NCBI RefSeq assembly: GCF_001921745.1
Contig: NZ_MRYA01000002.1
Span: 124,001 to 188,000, forward strand
Source: Psychrobacter sp. Cmf 22.2
Lineage (GTDB): Bacteria > Pseudomonadota > Gammaproteobacteria > Pseudomonadales > Moraxellaceae
DNA length: 64,000 nucleotides
Reading direction: 5' to 3'
Of the stretch, positions 16,411 to 23,774 are shown in pieces (the stretch's first letter is position 1; every line of letters begins with the position of its first letter). The translations under genes and the position numbers were made by a program. The notes below the pieces were generated by a model. It had not been told where the DNA came from. It saw only the letters and a program-made list of their open reading frames with translations, and made no database searches.

Positions 16411-17697
16411 ATGTTGCAAGAGCAATGTTTATGGAACATGACTGCGCCCAATATTGACACCTACCGCCAGTTGAGTAGCGATACCCAAGCGACCATTTGT
16501 ATCATTGGGGGCGGTTATACAGGGTTATCGGCTGCGATTCATTTAGCCGAAAAAGGTGTCAAAGTTATCTTGTTAGAAAGTAAAACAATCGGTAGTGGCG
16601 GTTCAGGAAAAAGCGTAGGGCTAGTCAATGCAGGGACTTGGGCGCGCCCTGATGACTTAAATATTGCGCTAGGCGAAGAGGCAGGTGAGCGTCTAACAGA
16701 AGCGCTAGGACAAGCGCCAAGCTTAGTATTTGACTTAATCAAACGTTATAGTATCGATGCGCAGGCCACGCAAGCCGGTAATATCCACATGGCTCATAAT
16801 GCCAAAGGTGAAGTCGATGTCGATATCAGATACGAGCAACTAAGCCGTCGGGGTGCGAATGTTGAGGTGTTGACCGGAAGCAAATGTCATGAATACTGCG
16901 GTACCAAGAGTATCAATAAAGCACTACTAGATCATCGTGCTGGTACCATAAACCCGCTGGCTTATGTCAGAGGACTGGCAAAAGTAGCGACCAGTCTTGG
17001 TGTCACCATCTACGAGCATTCAGCTGTTGAAGCATTAGAGAAAGTAGATGGTTATTGGTACACAAGGACTGCTAAAGCTCGCGTAAAGTCTGAGCGCGTT
17101 ATTATTGCGACGAATGCCTATACCGAAGGCGAATGGACAGAAATTACCAAGACGTTTTATCTGGTTTATTACTATCAGATTGCGTCTGAGCCGCTCAGCG
17201 GAGAGGCTGCAGATCGTATTTTGCCTTATAAGACAGGTGCATGGGATACACGCTTAGCGTTATCTAGCTTTCGCCGTGACAAGGATGATCGTTTATTATT
17301 AGGAACGGTCGGTGGTACCCAGCTTAAGCCAAAATCCTTTTACCAATCATGGGCCAACGCTGTACAAAAGAGCTATTATCCAGATTTGCCAGCATTTAAA
17401 TGGCAATATGAATGGTGTGGTAGCTTTGGCTTTACGCAAGATCATATTTTTCGAGTAATGGAGCCTGATGAAGGCTTATTGACAGCGACGGCTTATAACG
17501 GGCGCGGTATTACTACTGGTACCATGATGGGTAAATGCTTTGCAGATTATATACTGACCGGTAATAGAGACAGTATTCCACTACCATTTAAAAGCTTAGA
17601 AGAAGCAAAAATCTCCTTTGTAGGACTCAAGTCTGGATTTACTGAAGTAGGATTGACGCTGTATCATGCAGGACAATGTCTAAAAATTATTAGATAA
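16411..17697 (+). CDS. amaA: FAD-dependent oxidoreductase, probable L-pipecolate oxidase
   Basis: DAO/GlyA-type flavoprotein of 428 residues. The Rossmann FAD motif IGGGYTGLSAAIHLAEKG starts near residue 30 and is followed by SGKSVGLVNAGTW. GRGITTGTMMGK near residue 365 is the second FAD-contact motif. RBS GGGAG precedes the ATG. In the route known from Pseudomonas, AmaA oxidises L-pipecolate to piperideine-6-carboxylate, the AmaB substrate; the linkage to amaB and hglS supports that reading. Related gamma-glutamylputrescine or sarcosine-type oxidases are the main alternatives if context is ignored. A terminator ends the unit at 17770. Confidence 0.82.
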   Translation: MLQEQCLWNMTAPNIDTYRQLSSDTQATICIIGGGYTGLSAAIHLAEKGVKVILLESKTIGSGGSGKSVGLVNAGTWARPDDLNIALGEEAGERLTEALGQAPSLVFDLIKRYSIDAQATQAGNIHMAHNAKGEVDVDIRYEQLSRRGANVEVLTGSKCHEYCGTKSINKALLDHRAGTINPLAYVRGLAKVATSLGVTIYEHSAVEALEKVDGYWYTRTAKARVKSERVIIATNAYTEGEWTEITKTFYLVYYYQIASEPLSGEAADRILPYKTGAWDTRLALSSFRRDKDDRLLLGTVGGTQLKPKSFYQSWANAVQKSYYPDLPAFKWQYEWCGSFGFTQDHIFRVMEPDEGLLTATAYNGRGITTGTMMGKCFADYILTGNRDSIPLPFKSLEEAKISFVGLKSGFTEVGLTLYHAGQCLKIIR

Positions 17698-17769
17698 ATA
17701 GCTAAGCATCTTTAAAAGTCATACAAATCAGCAAAGATATTGCTTAGTAACGATATTACTATTATGGTT

Positions 17770-17804
17770 AAAGCCAGACAGCATTTATGTTGTCTGGCTT
17801 TTTT
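17770..17804 (+). terminator. Rho-independent terminator after amaA
   Basis: AAAGCCAGACA (17770-17780) pairs perfectly with 17791-17801 and is followed by a T-run. Confidence 0.9.
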
Positions 17805-17845
17805 CTTCTATTTTCATCATTCATAAGACAATTATATTTAAAAAA

Positions 17846-18715
17846 ATGGACACTAACATGCAAGCACCTAGCAATAAAAATCTCACTCATATGGCTAATG
17901 TGGCAAACATCAAGACATGGTTGTTTGTACCCGCGACTCGAATAGATAGAGTAAGCAAAGCCTTTGCTAGTAGTGCAGATGCAGTGATTGTTGATTTAGA
18001 AGATGCGGTGGCTTTAGAGGATAAGGCACAAGCGCGCAAAGCATTACAAGGATATTATGATAGTGCAGACTATCAACCAGTTTGGGTGCGCATTAATCAA
18101 GCGAGTAGTATTGATTTTGCCAAAGATATAACAGCATGCGAGCAGATGCCAAATCTTGCTGGCATCATACTGCCTAAAGCTGAGCAGGCCACAGATATCG
18201 AATATATTCATCATTTAACCGGACTGTCTGTCATTGCATTAATAGAAAACGCCATCGGTTTGCATCGAGTCGATGCTATGGCAAAAGCATCAGGACTGCT
18301 CGCGTTTAGCTATGGATTTTTGGATTTGTGCAATGATCTAGGCGCCCAGGTAGGGACGCCTGCGGCAGATATCGTCGCCAATCAGATTCGCTATCAATTA
18401 ATCCTTACTTCAAAAATCAATCAGCTATTACCGCCTATTGATACGGTATATCCTGATTTTAATGACGCCAAAGGATTAGGCGCGCGCGTGCAGCTGTGGT
18501 CGCAGATGGGTATGTCAGGCATGCTGTGTATTCATCCCAAGCAAGTGGCTGTGGTACAAAACGCGCTTAAACCGACAGCTGCTGAAATTGAGTTCGCTAG
18601 GCGTGTGGTAGAAGAATATGAGCGCAGTGGACAAGCAGTGTTTAAAGTAGATGGCGAGATGGTCGATGCGCCAGTGATTCAGCGTTGTATGCGGCTGTTA
18701 AGTACAAATACATAG
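17846..18715 (+). CDS. CitE-like HpcH/HpaI-family CoA-ester lyase
   Basis: 289 residues. The TIM-barrel lyase family is recognised by TWLFVPATRIDRVSKAFASSADAVIVDLEDAV at the N-terminus, WVRINQ, GIILPKAEQATDI, IALIENAIG (metal-binding Glu) and SGMLCIHPKQV near the C-terminus. Members cleave or form CoA esters such as citramalyl-CoA or malyl-CoA; the substrate here is unknown. The terminator upstream separates it from the pipecolate operon. Start is uncertain: ATG codons at 17846, 17858 and 17891 all lack a strong RBS, and the conserved region begins just after the last. Confidence 0.8.
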   Translation: MDTNMQAPSNKNLTHMANVANIKTWLFVPATRIDRVSKAFASSADAVIVDLEDAVALEDKAQARKALQGYYDSADYQPVWVRINQASSIDFAKDITACEQMPNLAGIILPKAEQATDIEYIHHLTGLSVIALIENAIGLHRVDAMAKASGLLAFSYGFLDLCNDLGAQVGTPAADIVANQIRYQLILTSKINQLLPPIDTVYPDFNDAKGLGARVQLWSQMGMSGMLCIHPKQVAVVQNALKPTAAEIEFARRVVEEYERSGQAVFKVDGEMVDAPVIQRCMRLLSTNT

Positions 18716-18783
18716 GCAAAAAAGTACATAGGTGAAAAAAAGCTGGTTTATAAAAAACAGGCACTTTTATAAAACAGGCATTC

Positions 18784-19389
18784 TTATAACAGTGTCTCAA
18801 AGATACCATCAATGTACTGATCAACCGCAGCAGTATCGTGACTCACTTGCGCGTAAGTTCTTAAGCCTATGAGCTGAATTTGGAAGTAGCGCGCCAGTTC
18901 AGCAGGGTCTTTATCAGAGCTAATCTCACCATTATCGATGGCTTGTTCAAAGGCCTTCACAAAAGAGGCTTCCACCCGTTCTAAGATGCTAGTGGCATAG
19001 CTTAGCAGTTCTGGACTGTCGCTTTGCGTCAGCTCACCAATGGTTTTGACGACCATGCACATGCCGCTAGGAGCAGTACCTTTACTGCAAATAGTCACCT
19101 TACGGATGAACCGCTCTAAGCCTGCGACGACGGTTTCTTCTTGGGCAATACTATTGGCAAGATTTACAGCTCCTTCGTCTGCATAACGATTGAGAGCCTC
19201 TTTAAACAAATTGTCTTTATTACCAAAAGCAGCATAAATACTCCCAGGGCGCATATCCACCACATCTTGCAAGTTTCTCATAGAGGTAGCATGATAGCCT
19301 TTTTCCCAGTAAAGATTTTTGGCTTTTTCGATGACCTCGTCACGATTAAACTTTGCTTGTGCACTCATCATTTTCACCTTAACAGTCAT
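18784..19389 (-). CDS. TetR-family regulator
   Basis: 201 residues (about 194 if started at MSAQAK). The N-terminal helix-turn-helix reads EKAKNLYWEKGYHATSMRNL then MRPGSIYAAFGNKDNLFKEAL, the usual TetR pattern. Two closely placed cysteines in the effector domain (ICSKGTAPSGMCMVV) resemble electrophile- or redox-sensing TetR proteins such as NemR. Its start overlaps the yghU stop in an ATGA, implying translational coupling. Repeated TGAACG-NN-CGTTCA sites before the GST and MFS genes are its probable operators. Convergent with the CitE-like gene. Confidence 0.88.
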   Translation of the reverse strand: MTVKVKMMSAQAKFNRDEVIEKAKNLYWEKGYHATSMRNLQDVVDMRPGSIYAAFGNKDNLFKEALNRYADEGAVNLANSIAQEETVVAGLERFIRKVTICSKGTAPSGMCMVVKTIGELTQSDSPELLSYATSILERVEASFVKAFEQAIDNGEISSDKDPAELARYFQIQLIGLRTYAQVSHDTAAVDQYIDGIFETLL

Positions 19390-20243
19390 TTAGGCTTCAA
19401 TAATAACACTTTATCGATATCTGCTGCACTATGACGATTTTCTAATTGCTCCCAGACTTCACCCGATGTACGGTTAACGATACGGCCACGTTGTACGGCT
19501 GGACGTGCTAATATGCCTCTAGCCCAGCGCTGTACATGGGTATAATCATCGACTTGTAAAAAGTCCTTGGCCTCATACTGATTGCCTAAGACTAAGTTAC
19601 CATACCAAGGCCAAGTGGCAATGTCAGCAATACTATACTCATCACCCGCGATAAATTCATTTTTCGCCAATTGCTTATCGAGCACATCCAACTGGCGCTT
19701 AGTCTCCATTGTAAAGCGGTTGATGGCATATTCAAACTTTTCGGGAGCATAAGCATAAAAATGTCCGAACCCGCCACCTAAGTAGGGCGCGGAACCATGT
19801 AACCAGAATAACCAATTAAAGACTTGGGTACGTTTGCTGCCTTTTTCAGGCAGTAGTGCCTCAAATTTTTCAGCAAGATAAACTAAAATAGAAGCAGACT
19901 CAAATACAATTTCAGGCTCAGCGCTGGAGTAGTCAATGAGGGCGGGAATTTTAGAGTTGGGATTGATATCGACAAAGCCTGATGAGAACTGATCGCCTTC
20001 GCCAATATTAATCATATGAGCGTCATACTCTGCGTCTTTACCTAAGGCTAGTAACTCTTCTAGCATGATGGTGACTTTTTGACCATTGGGCGTGCCCATT
20101 GAGTACAGCTGCAAAGCATGTTTGCCTACTGGTAATGCTTTTTCATGGGTAGCGCCTGAAACGGGGCGATTCACACTGGCCCATTTACCGCCACTCTCTG
20201 TATCATGCGTCCAGACTTTTGGGGGTACGTATTGGTTTTCCAT
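19386..20243 (-). CDS. yghU: YghU-type glutathione S-transferase / disulfide-bond reductase
   Basis: Nu-class GST of 285 residues, close to the usual length for YghU. The start at 20243 gives MENQYVPPKVW and has AGGAA upstream; the longer frame from 20294 is unlikely. Characteristic features are the N-terminal extension before the thioredoxin fold, LYSMGTPNGQKVTIMLEEL with the Thr-Pro-Asn active-site turn, NPNSKIPALID, ESASILVYLAEKF and the C-terminal YSIADIATWPWYGN. It binds glutathione and reduces disulfides or peroxides. Overlaps tetR by four bases and follows another GST gene, forming a likely stress operon. Confidence 0.9.
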   Translation of the reverse strand: MENQYVPPKVWTHDTESGGKWASVNRPVSGATHEKALPVGKHALQLYSMGTPNGQKVTIMLEELLALGKDAEYDAHMINIGEGDQFSSGFVDINPNSKIPALIDYSSAEPEIVFESASILVYLAEKFEALLPEKGSKRTQVFNWLFWLHGSAPYLGGGFGHFYAYAPEKFEYAINRFTMETKRQLDVLDKQLAKNEFIAGDEYSIADIATWPWYGNLVLGNQYEAKDFLQVDDYTHVQRWARGILARPAVQRGRIVNRTSGEVWEQLENRHSAADIDKVLLLKPK

Positions 20244-20314
20244 TATTATTCCTATTTTTGTTATGGCTACTTTTATGACTACTATTACGGTCAAGGTTTT
20301 ATAAAATAAACACA

Positions 20315-20389
20315 GCGAGACTAGTACATATTTTTTGCGGCATCGAGCGGCTAGGCATAGTAAATAAGAAAAATTTGTACCAGTCTCGC
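20315..20389. repeat. Long-spaced 14-bp inverted repeat between GST and yghU
   Basis: GCGAGACTAGTACA (20315-20328) and TGTACCAGTCTCGC (20376-20389) are complementary at 13 of 14 positions across a 47-bp spacer. It sits in the 175-bp gap before yghU. Possible looped operator pair, RNA hairpin or remnant of a small mobile repeat. Confidence 0.5.
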
Positions 20390-20418
20390 GTATTCTTCCA
20401 GTGTATCTATTTTATTTA

Positions 20419-21111
20419 TTAACTATTATATTCAGTGTTTTTCGCAAAGTTTTGTGGATACAGCGCACGAGCAGCGGCGTCATCAAAATCAGATTTGAAC
20501 TGAACGTCTTTAGCGATATTGCGCGCTTTATCTACCGCAGGACGAGCGTTTATACGAGCAAACCAGCGTTTGAGGTTAGGATAATTGTTTAATCCTTCTT
20601 CGCCCAATACAAACGTTGCCTTATCGACCCAGCCCCACGCGGAGATATCGGCAATAGAGTAATCGTTACCAACCAGGTATTCACGGCCTTCCATGTGCTT
20701 ATCTAACACCTCATAATGACGCTCTGCTTCACGAAGATAGCGATTGATCGCATAAGGAACTTTTTCTGGTGCTTTATGTCTAAAATGCACAGATTGACCA
20801 GAAAACGGGCCCAAGCCTGTCGCGATAAACATGAGCCACGACAGCATCTCGCCTTTATCTTCTGGCTGACCTGCAAGCTTGCCTGTTTTTTCAGCCAAGT
20901 ACATCAAAATAGCCGTCGAATCAAAGACACGGTTTCCATCATCTTCGATAGCTGGGGTTTTACCATTTGGGTTAATGGCGCGGTACTCAGGCGTGTGCTG
21001 CTCACCTTTCATCGTATCTATTGGTATTAATTCGTACGCTAAACCTGTCTCCATCAGATAAAGAGCCACTTTCATAGGGTTTGGAGTTTGGTGGAAATAA
21101 AACTTAAGCAT
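20419..21111 (-). CDS. Glutathione S-transferase (YfcG-like)
   Basis: 230 residues. N-terminal thioredoxin fold FYFHQTPNPMKVALYLMETG with an asparagine-containing active-site turn, INPNGKTPAIEDDG, FDSTAILMYLAEKTG for glutathione binding, and the C-terminal helical domain with NDYSIADISAWGW. Related to YfcG/nu-type GSTs that act as disulfide reductases or detoxify electrophiles. It is the first gene of the leftward GST-yghU-tetR set and has the best operator copy 58 bp upstream of its start. Confidence 0.88.
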   Translation of the reverse strand: MLKFYFHQTPNPMKVALYLMETGLAYELIPIDTMKGEQHTPEYRAINPNGKTPAIEDDGNRVFDSTAILMYLAEKTGKLAGQPEDKGEMLSWLMFIATGLGPFSGQSVHFRHKAPEKVPYAINRYLREAERHYEVLDKHMEGREYLVGNDYSIADISAWGWVDKATFVLGEEGLNNYPNLKRWFARINARPAVDKARNIAKDVQFKSDFDDAAARALYPQNFAKNTEYNS

Positions 21112-21168
21112 CGTAATGTCCTAAAAGCGTGAAGGGTTTGGTGAGTCTTAGGTCACTATAAACATAAA

Positions 21169-21182
21169 TGAACGACCGTTCA
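21169..21182. promoter_or_regulatory. TetR-type operator upstream of the GST gene
   Basis: TGAACG-AC-CGTTCA, perfect 6-bp arms with a two-base spacer, 58 bp before the GST start. The same arms recur at 22712-22725. Confidence 0.7.
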
Positions 21183-21205
21183 AGTATGATTTAACAAATA
21201 TAGTT

Positions 21206-21219
21206 TGAGCAATCGTTCA
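21206..21219. promoter_or_regulatory. Second, weaker TetR-type operator
   Basis: TGAGCA-AT-CGTTCA keeps one perfect half-site and four of six bases of the other. It lies 37 bp upstream of the 21169 site. Confidence 0.5.
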
Positions 21220-21261
21220 TGTTATGCATGTTAACTATAAAAAGACCTCTTACAAAATAGG

Positions 21262-22524
21262 CTAAGCAGATTTTTGCGGACGCAATAACAAAGCAAGTCC
21301 AATGGCGACAAAGGCGGCAATGCCAGACACCATATAGCTAATGCTAAAGTCTCCCGTGAGCTCTGCAAGATAACCTGCCGCTACTGGCCCAAGCGCCTGT
21401 CCACCCGAAAAGGCAAAAGTCAGCGCCGCAAGTGCACTTGCCGCCGCTGCAGGGCCAAAATAATCGCCAGCAGAGGCTGCCATAATGACAGGAACGCTCC
21501 AAACCACTAAGCCAAACAAAATAATGGACAAATACAGTCCTAAATGCCAATCAGTCAACCCCACCAGAAGATAAGCGAGGGCAAGGAAGAAAAACGCCAG
21601 CGCAAGCCCAAGGCGTCTGCCGATATGGTCAGAGATCCAGCCAAAAAGCATGCCTGAAAAGACACTTAGTAGACCAATCCATGCCCAAATACCACCCGCA
21701 GTCGCTTCACTCAGTTGATATGATCCAACCATGCTGGTCACGATAAAGGTCACGTAAACCATATAAGTGGCGCCATAAATGGCAAAAATAATGCCCAAAT
21801 GTACCAGCAGTTTGACGTTACTACGCTCTAGCTTTTTCTTATTTTTTACAGGTAAAGTTGGGGTACGTCCAAAAGGGTTTCGATTAACATCGTCTGGATG
21901 ATTGCGGATCAAAGTAAAGGTAAGCCAAGCCACTATGACATTAATAATGGCAAAAATCAGCCAACCCGTTTGCCAAGACATCAAGCTTGAGAATGGCAAA
22001 AGCTTTGGAACGACGAAGCCTGATAAAATAATACCAAATCCAGGGCCAGCCATGACCAGTCCCAAAGCGAGCCCACGATGTGAGGGGAAAAACCAATGCG
22101 ACATGACGCTCATCATCGGTAACACCACGCCGCCGCTACCAATACCAGTCAATACGTAGAGCGCGCAAAGTAGGGGAAAGCTTGAAGTAAAAGCCATACC
22201 GAGCATAGAGGCTGCAATTAAGAGCAGACTGGCAGTACCAGTAACTCGAGTACCAAATCGAGGTATGATTAGCGGACTTAGAAGGACCGCAACGAGATAT
22301 CCTATCAAGTTAGTGAATCCCAGTATTCCACTTTGAGTGTAGTTGAGTCCCAAAGAAGCCGACATCGATGGCAATAGCATACCAAATGCAAATCGCCCTA
22401 AACCGAGTCCACAAAACATCGCCACAGAGCCTGTCGCAGCCACAATCCAAGCGTAATGTAAGCTGCCTAGTCTGAGGGGAGGTGTATGAGCTTTATCTGG
22501 TTGAATAATGTCCTCAGGCATCAC
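21262..22524 (-). CDS. MFS transporter (YbfB/YjiJ-like)
   Basis: 420 residues with twelve predicted hydrophobic segments. MFS features include AMFCGLGLGRFAFGMLLPSM in the first helix, LTGIGSGGVVLPMMS and the inter-repeat loop GWISDHIGRRLGLALAF. Substrate is unknown; YbfB/YjiJ-type carriers are poorly characterised. It is transcribed leftwards behind a TGAACG-NN-CGTTCA site (22712-22725), which links it to the TetR/GST set and suggests export of a compound related to what the GSTs handle. Confidence 0.85.
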   Translation of the reverse strand: MMPEDIIQPDKAHTPPLRLGSLHYAWIVAATGSVAMFCGLGLGRFAFGMLLPSMSASLGLNYTQSGILGFTNLIGYLVAVLLSPLIIPRFGTRVTGTASLLLIAASMLGMAFTSSFPLLCALYVLTGIGSGGVVLPMMSVMSHWFFPSHRGLALGLVMAGPGFGIILSGFVVPKLLPFSSLMSWQTGWLIFAIINVIVAWLTFTLIRNHPDDVNRNPFGRTPTLPVKNKKKLERSNVKLLVHLGIIFAIYGATYMVYVTFIVTSMVGSYQLSEATAGGIWAWIGLLSVFSGMLFGWISDHIGRRLGLALAFFFLALAYLLVGLTDWHLGLYLSIILFGLVVWSVPVIMAASAGDYFGPAAAASALAALTFAFSGGQALGPVAAGYLAELTGDFSISYMVSGIAAFVAIGLALLLRPQKSA

Positions 22525-22711
22525 GAATCTCCAACAAGTTGAAGAATTCGAAAGTTCGTGATGCCCATTATAATTGTATTTAGATCGAAGAAAAATACTT
22601 CCCTGATTTGAATCTTATTCATATAGCTTTCGCTCCTTGCTTAGCTATTTGTGTCAGTCTTTAATCAACTGTTGCATAATTATGTCCAATAGAAATGAGT
22701 ATAACTTTACC

Positions 22712-22725
22712 TGAACGTTCGTTCA
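22712..22725. promoter_or_regulatory. TetR-type operator upstream of the MFS gene
   Basis: TGAACG-TT-CGTTCA has the same perfect arms and spacing as 21169-21182. It is 188 bp upstream of the MFS start and 198 bp before the SMC operon, so it could influence either. Confidence 0.65.
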
Positions 22726-22733
22726 ATAGGTGT

Positions 22734-22766
22734 TTAAGCAAAACTAGTAATTAAGCAAAACTAGTA
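22734..22766. repeat. 16-bp exact tandem repeat
   Basis: TTAAGCAAAACTAGTA occurs at 22734-22749 and 22751-22766, a 17-bp period, next to the operator. Confidence 0.6.
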
Positions 22767-22854
22767 TTTGAGTAAATAGCTGAAATGATTATAAAGTTTG
22801 GCTTTGAATGCTAAGTTACAAAAGCATAGAGCAAACATAAGATTATTTTAAACC

Positions 22855-22883
22855 TTGCATTGATTGGGACTTTTGCATACATT
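22855..22883 (+). promoter_or_regulatory. Candidate sigma-70 promoter for the SMC operon
   Basis: TTGCAT (22855-22860) and TACATT (22878-22883) are separated by 17 bp and end 40 bp before the first gene. Confidence 0.35.
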
Positions 22884-22922
22884 AAGCCTTGGTTCACATC
22901 TTAAACAACACAAAAGTATGCC

Positions 22923-23774
22923 ATGAGTGCCAATAGCCTGCGTAATATTCTAGATAATATCCATAACGACAAACCTATTAATCTGATCCGTCTACAAACG
23001 CTCATAAAAGGTTTGAATTTGGACTATCGCTTTGAGCTCACAAATATCAAAGCAGATAAAGTAAAAGGGAATAGCTACCGAGTCACTCATATTGAAGATG
23101 AATTATTAGTAGAACTGACTAGGTTCATTGATCAAGCAGGTGCTGATCGCGTTAGCGCTGCACAGCAAAATCTCAGTCATCAGCATAAGGTGATGGGCTC
23201 TTATTTGATGATGATAAAGCCCAGCTCTCAAGACACAGCAGGCAACACCTCAGCATATCCCATCGTGGTGTTGTTTGACGAGCATGGTCAAGCTAGCTTC
23301 CCTCCAAATTCTATTATTAACAGCGCTCAACGGCTACAAGCTACTGATGTGCTATTGATAGAAAACAGACAGTTGTTTCTGCAATGGCAAAAAACAGTGG
23401 GTTTTTTGCAGTCTTATTGCCAATTTGACAGTAGAAGCTATGATATCGTTTTTGCTGCTGGTAATGAGATTAGCAATGTACTGCATAAAGATTTTTTGGC
23501 AAGCTACCAAAAGCTGTATTTCTGTTTTGATATCGACTTGGGCGGCGTGACTATAGCTAAAAACATCATTAATCTACTACCCAATATAAATTATGAATTT
23601 TTAATGCCGAGTGATATTCAAGATAGAGTCGGTCAAGTAGTACGCCGAGTTTCGGCTGATGATGTCGCTAGAGTTAGAAGTCTTACGGCAGACCATCAGG
23701 GTTTAACTCAAGTTTGCCAAGTACTTAGCCGAAATTTTAAAGCCATAGAACAGGAAAGCTTTTTGTATGAATGA
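22923..23774 (+). CDS. JetD/MksG-like TOPRIM nuclease subunit of SMC defence system
   Basis: 283 residues. The C-terminal half looks like the TOPRIM domain of Wadjet JetD or MksG: VLLIENRQLF near residue 145 supplies the conserved glutamate context, and YFCFDIDLGGVTIA near residue 200 carries the D-x-D metal motif. In characterised systems this subunit cuts plasmid DNA after loop extrusion by the SMC motor. It is shorter than the usual roughly 380-400 residues, mostly because of a reduced N-terminal region. It is first in the operon and overlaps the SMC gene by 8 bp (stop inside ATGAATGA), an unusual order. Confidence in TOPRIM is good, in the exact subfamily moderate. Confidence 0.75.
   Translation: MSANSLRNILDNIHNDKPINLIRLQTLIKGLNLDYRFELTNIKADKVKGNSYRVTHIEDELLVELTRFIDQAGADRVSAAQQNLSHQHKVMGSYLMMIKPSSQDTAGNTSAYPIVVLFDEHGQASFPPNSIINSAQRLQATDVLLIENRQLFLQWQKTVGFLQSYCQFDSRSYDIVFAAGNEISNVLHKDFLASYQKLYFCFDIDLGGVTIAKNIINLLPNINYEFLMPSDIQDRVGQVVRRVSADDVARVRSLTADHQGLTQVCQVLSRNFKAIEQESFLYE

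Larger units (their letters stand above)
22525..22922. other. Divergent intergenic region MFS / SMC operon
   Basis: 398 bp with no gene. Holds the third TetR-type operator (22712-22725), a 16-bp exact direct repeat (22734-22766) and a plausible promoter for the SMC operon (22855-22883). Confidence 0.6.
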
